Of a stretch of 64,000 nucleotides of DNA, positions 62,298 through 64,000 are shown piece after piece. How positions within the stretch are numbered: the stretch's first letter is position 1; every line of letters starts with the position of its first letter. Under the pieces are notes generated by a model that was not told where the DNA came from, searched no databases, and was given only the letters and a program-made list of their open reading frames with translations. The position numbers and the translations under genes were made by a program. Origin of the DNA: Alphaproteobacteria bacterium (lineage in GTDB: Bacteria > Pseudomonadota > Alphaproteobacteria > Rhizobiales > Aestuariivirgaceae); assembly GCA_024640405.1 (NCBI GenBank), contig JAHEFB010000022.1, positions 1 to 64,000 on the forward strand, read 5' to 3'.

Positions 62298-62660
62298 TCA
62301 GCTTCCCCGGTACGTTGCATAGCTGAACGGTGAAACCAGCAGCGGCACGTGATAATGGGCCGACGGATCATCGACGCCGAAACGCACCGGCACCTGATCC
62401 AGAAAAGCCACCGCGGCGCCGGTGTCGAGATAGTCTCCCACATGGAACACCAGTTCATAGACGCCTGTCTTCATCTCGTCACCCGAGACCAGAGGGCTGT
62501 CACAACGCCCGTCGTCGTTGGTCGAAATTGACTTGATGATCTCGCGCCCGGAACCGTCCAGGCGATAGAAGTCGATCTTCAGCCCGGCAGCCGGTTTTCC
62601 ACTGGCAGTGTCCAGCACATGGGTTGTAATACGTCCGGCGGTCTTGGCGGCATCCATCAT
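62298..62660 (-). CDS. uraH: Hydroxyisourate hydrolase (transthyretin-like)
   Basis: A 120-residue HIU hydrolase that converts 5-hydroxyisourate, the product of PuuD, to OHCU. The N-terminal [19 protein letters not shown] (about 11-29) and the closing SYATYRGS, the catalytic C-terminal tetrapeptide, are intact, with [12 protein letters not shown] between. GGAGG lies 4-5 bases upstream of the ATG pair at 62660/62657. It is the first gene of the minus-strand purine operon. Confidence 0.97.
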   Translation of the reverse strand: MMDAAKTAGRITTHVLDTASGKPAAGLKIDFYRLDGSGREIIKSISTNDDGRCDSPLVSGDEMKTGVYELVFHVGDYLDTGAAVAFLDQVPVRFGVDDPSAHYHVPLLVSPFSYATYRGS

Positions 62661-62836
62661 GTTTCCTCCTGCCCCTTTATCGGCAGGGGCTAATCACCGA
62701 CTATCAGCCCATTGCAGCCGGAACGGAAGTGTTGCAGGCATATATCTCTTTCAAGAAAATATTGAAAATGCGCGCGATTGCTTTCCTGTACAACTGTAAT
62801 CACTTGTGATGTCGAGGCGACCCGGGAGTCCGATAA
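62661..62836. promoter_or_regulatory. Divergent promoter region between uraH and the allantoinase fusion gene
   Basis: The 176 bases must hold both promoters. It contains the inverted repeat CCTGCC/GGCAGG (about 62669-62688) close to the uraH start and an AT-rich block at 62738-62772 with a near-palindrome around TATCTCTTTCAAGAAAATAT. A shared regulator, perhaps the LysR protein, could act here; this is inference. Confidence 0.4.
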
Positions 62837-64000
62837 ATGGCCTATGACCGCGATATGCTTGGCTATGGAGCCACACCACCGGCAGTTGAGTGGCCGGGCA
62901 ATGCTGCCATCGCCATACAGATTGTGATGAATTACGAAGAAGGCGGCGAAAACTGTATCGCTCACGGTGATGCGGCATCCGAGGCGTTTCTGTCCGAGAT
63001 AGTTGGCGGCACGCCCTGGGAGGGCATGCGCCACTGGAACATGGAATCCATTTACGAATATGGCGCCAGGGCCGGTTTCTGGCGGCTGCACCGGCTGTTC
63101 ACCAGCAGCGCCATACCCGTCACGGTCTATGGCGTAGCCACCGCCCTTGCCCGTTCGCCTGAACAGGTTGCAGCCATGCAGGCCGCTGATTGGGAAATCG
63201 CCAGTCACGGCCTGAAGTGGATCGACTACAAGGATTTCTCGCGAGACGAAGAACAGGCCCATCTGGACGAAACAATCCGGATGCACGGCGCTGTAACCGG
63301 TGAACGCCCGCGCGGCTGGTACACAGGGCGCTGCTCCACCAACACCGTTGACCTGGTAACCGAGGAAGGCGGCTTCGATTATGTGTCCGACAGTTATGCT
63401 GACGACCTGCCCTACTGGCGCCGTCATGCCGGGCGCGATCAACTGGTCATTCCCTATACGCTGGACGCCAATGACATGCGCTTTGCCACACCGCAGGGGT
63501 TCAACTCCGGCGACCAGTTTTTCGCCTACCTGAAAGACAGCTTCGATGTGCTGTATGCCGAGGGTCAGGCAGGTTCGCCCAAAATGATGAATGTGGGACT
63601 GCATTGCCGGCTGGTGGGCCGGCCGGGCCGGATGGCGGCACTCAAGCGGTTCATAAACTATGCCCAAAGCCACGACAGGGTATGGTTCGCCAGGCGCATC
63701 GAGATTGCCGACCACTGGCGCAAGCACCATCCGCCTCCTGAACCTTCCGGGCAACCGCATCTCATGGATGAGAGGGAGTTTGTCGCTGCCTACGGCAGCG
63801 TGTTTGAACATTCACCGTGGATTGCGGAACGCGCGCACAAGGCGGACATCGGACCGGCAAACAACACCGCTGTAGGCCTGCACGCGGCCTTGCGCACCCA
63901 GTTCCGCCTGGCCAGCCGGACAGAACGGCTGGATGTATTAAAGGCTCATCCCGACCTTGCCGGCAAACTGGCCGCAGCCAAACGGCTGACGGCAGAATCC
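62837..64000 (+). CDS. puuE: Bifunctional allantoinase (PuuE) / OHCU decarboxylase (UraD), 3' end outside window
   Basis: At least 388 residues. Residues 1 to about 305 are a polysaccharide-deacetylase-fold allantoinase of the PuuE type: AIAIQIVMNYEEGGENC, WEIASHGLKWIDYKDFSRDE, GWYTGRCSTNTVDLV and SPKMMNVGLHCRLVGRPGRM. After a Pro-rich linker the frame continues, without a stop, into a second domain starting MDEREFVAAYGSVFEHSPWI (residue 310), with LKAHPDLAGKLAAAK, the mark of OHCU decarboxylase. The gene would turn OHCU into S-allantoin and then allantoate. Start ATG 62837; no stop before the window end. Fusions of these two enzymes are known in some bacteria. Divergent from uraH. Confidence 0.94.
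   Translation, partial: MAYDRDMLGYGATPPAVEWPGNAAIAIQIVMNYEEGGENCIAHGDAASEAFLSEIVGGTPWEGMRHWNMESIYEYGARAGFWRLHRLFTSSAIPVTVYGVATALARSPEQVAAMQAADWEIASHGLKWIDYKDFSRDEEQAHLDETIRMHGAVTGERPRGWYTGRCSTNTVDLVTEEGGFDYVSDSYADDLPYWRRHAGRDQLVIPYTLDANDMRFATPQGFNSGDQFFAYLKDSFDVLYAEGQAGSPKMMNVGLHCRLVGRPGRMAALKRFINYAQSHDRVWFARRIEIADHWRKHHPPPEPSGQPHLMDEREFVAAYGSVFEHSPWIAERAHKADIGPANNTAVGLHAALRTQFRLASRTERLDVLKAHPDLAGKLAAAKRLTAES

Noticed and set aside
60739-62322. A 527-codon plus-strand open frame over xdhA
   Set aside because: It is antisense to the FeS/FAD subunit with all its cluster motifs. The composition is typical of an antisense shadow.
62690-63811. A 373-codon minus-strand open frame over the allantoinase gene
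   Set aside because: The plus strand encodes clear PuuE motifs, and the minus product has none.
1-64000. tRNA genes, rRNA operons, CRISPR arrays, riboswitches
   Set aside because: A scan by eye for T-arm motifs (GTTCGANTCC), spaced direct repeats of 25-40 bases and known riboswitch cores found nothing convincing. A covariance-model search would be the decisive test.

Overview
The window looks like chromosomal DNA from an alphaproteobacterium, most likely order Hyphomicrobiales (Rhizobiales) and possibly marine; the genus cannot be fixed. The main evidence is gene content typical of that class: RcdA/DUF1465, TrcR/DUF1013, GapR/DUF2312, DUF1192, DUF465, DUF1036, DUF882, DUF1244, a three-gene proton-translocating transhydrogenase preceded by an aa3-oxidase subunit IV, and the short L36 protein. 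GC is moderately high.

Layout. 1-119: end of an IS5-like element that continues left of the window. 0.5-20 kb: mostly core genes, namely an MsbA-type exporter, rpmE, rcdA, DUF1192, a quinone oxidoreductase, a Tat-exported cyclase plus RraA pair, trcR, a DMT exporter, DinB and propionyl-CoA synthetase, an acyl-CoA synthetase, a lone tyrosine recombinase with altered active-site residues, a FAD oxidase, two divergent DUF465 genes, purEK and rpsU. 20-31 kb: an Lrp regulator, a hydrolase, the coxIV-pntAA-pntAB-pntB operon, the operon pepF / haem-dependent N-demethylase / ABC1 kinase, and a sigma-54 response regulator. 31-43 kb: cell-wall genes (L,D-transpeptidase, DUF882 peptidase), a TPR gene broken at an A7 run, gapR, DUF1244 with N-formylglutamate amidohydrolase, a 263-bp MITE-like element, DUF1036, pyruvate kinase, a second cyclase and rpmJ. 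43-45.6 kb: small ORFs, a ferredoxin-reductase-like flavoprotein and a glutathione transferase.

45.6-64 kb is a purine catabolism region. guaD and puuD (guanine to xanthine; urate to 5-hydroxyisourate) lie opposite a LysR regulator. Further on, an eight-gene minus-strand operon carries uraH, xdhA, xdhB, xdhC and a complete BMP-type ABC importer, closed by a strong terminator. Divergent from uraH is a gene fusing PuuE-type allantoinase to OHCU decarboxylase; it runs off the window. Together these genes give import of a purine or nucleoside, guanine deamination, xanthine oxidation, urate oxidation by the membrane haem enzyme, and conversion to allantoin and allantoate. A large SAM / class III cyclase / ATPase / TPR signalling protein sits inside this region.

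No tRNA, rRNA operon or CRISPR array was found. I see no clear anti-phage or wholly new multi-gene system. The best leads are the frameshifted TPR gene, the altered integrase, the MITE-like repeat, a tiny ORF with a Shine-Dalgarno complementary to the last 15 nt of 16S rRNA, a terminator overlapping a tiny ORF upstream of rcdA, the cyclase/RraA pair, and the signalling cyclase in the purine locus.
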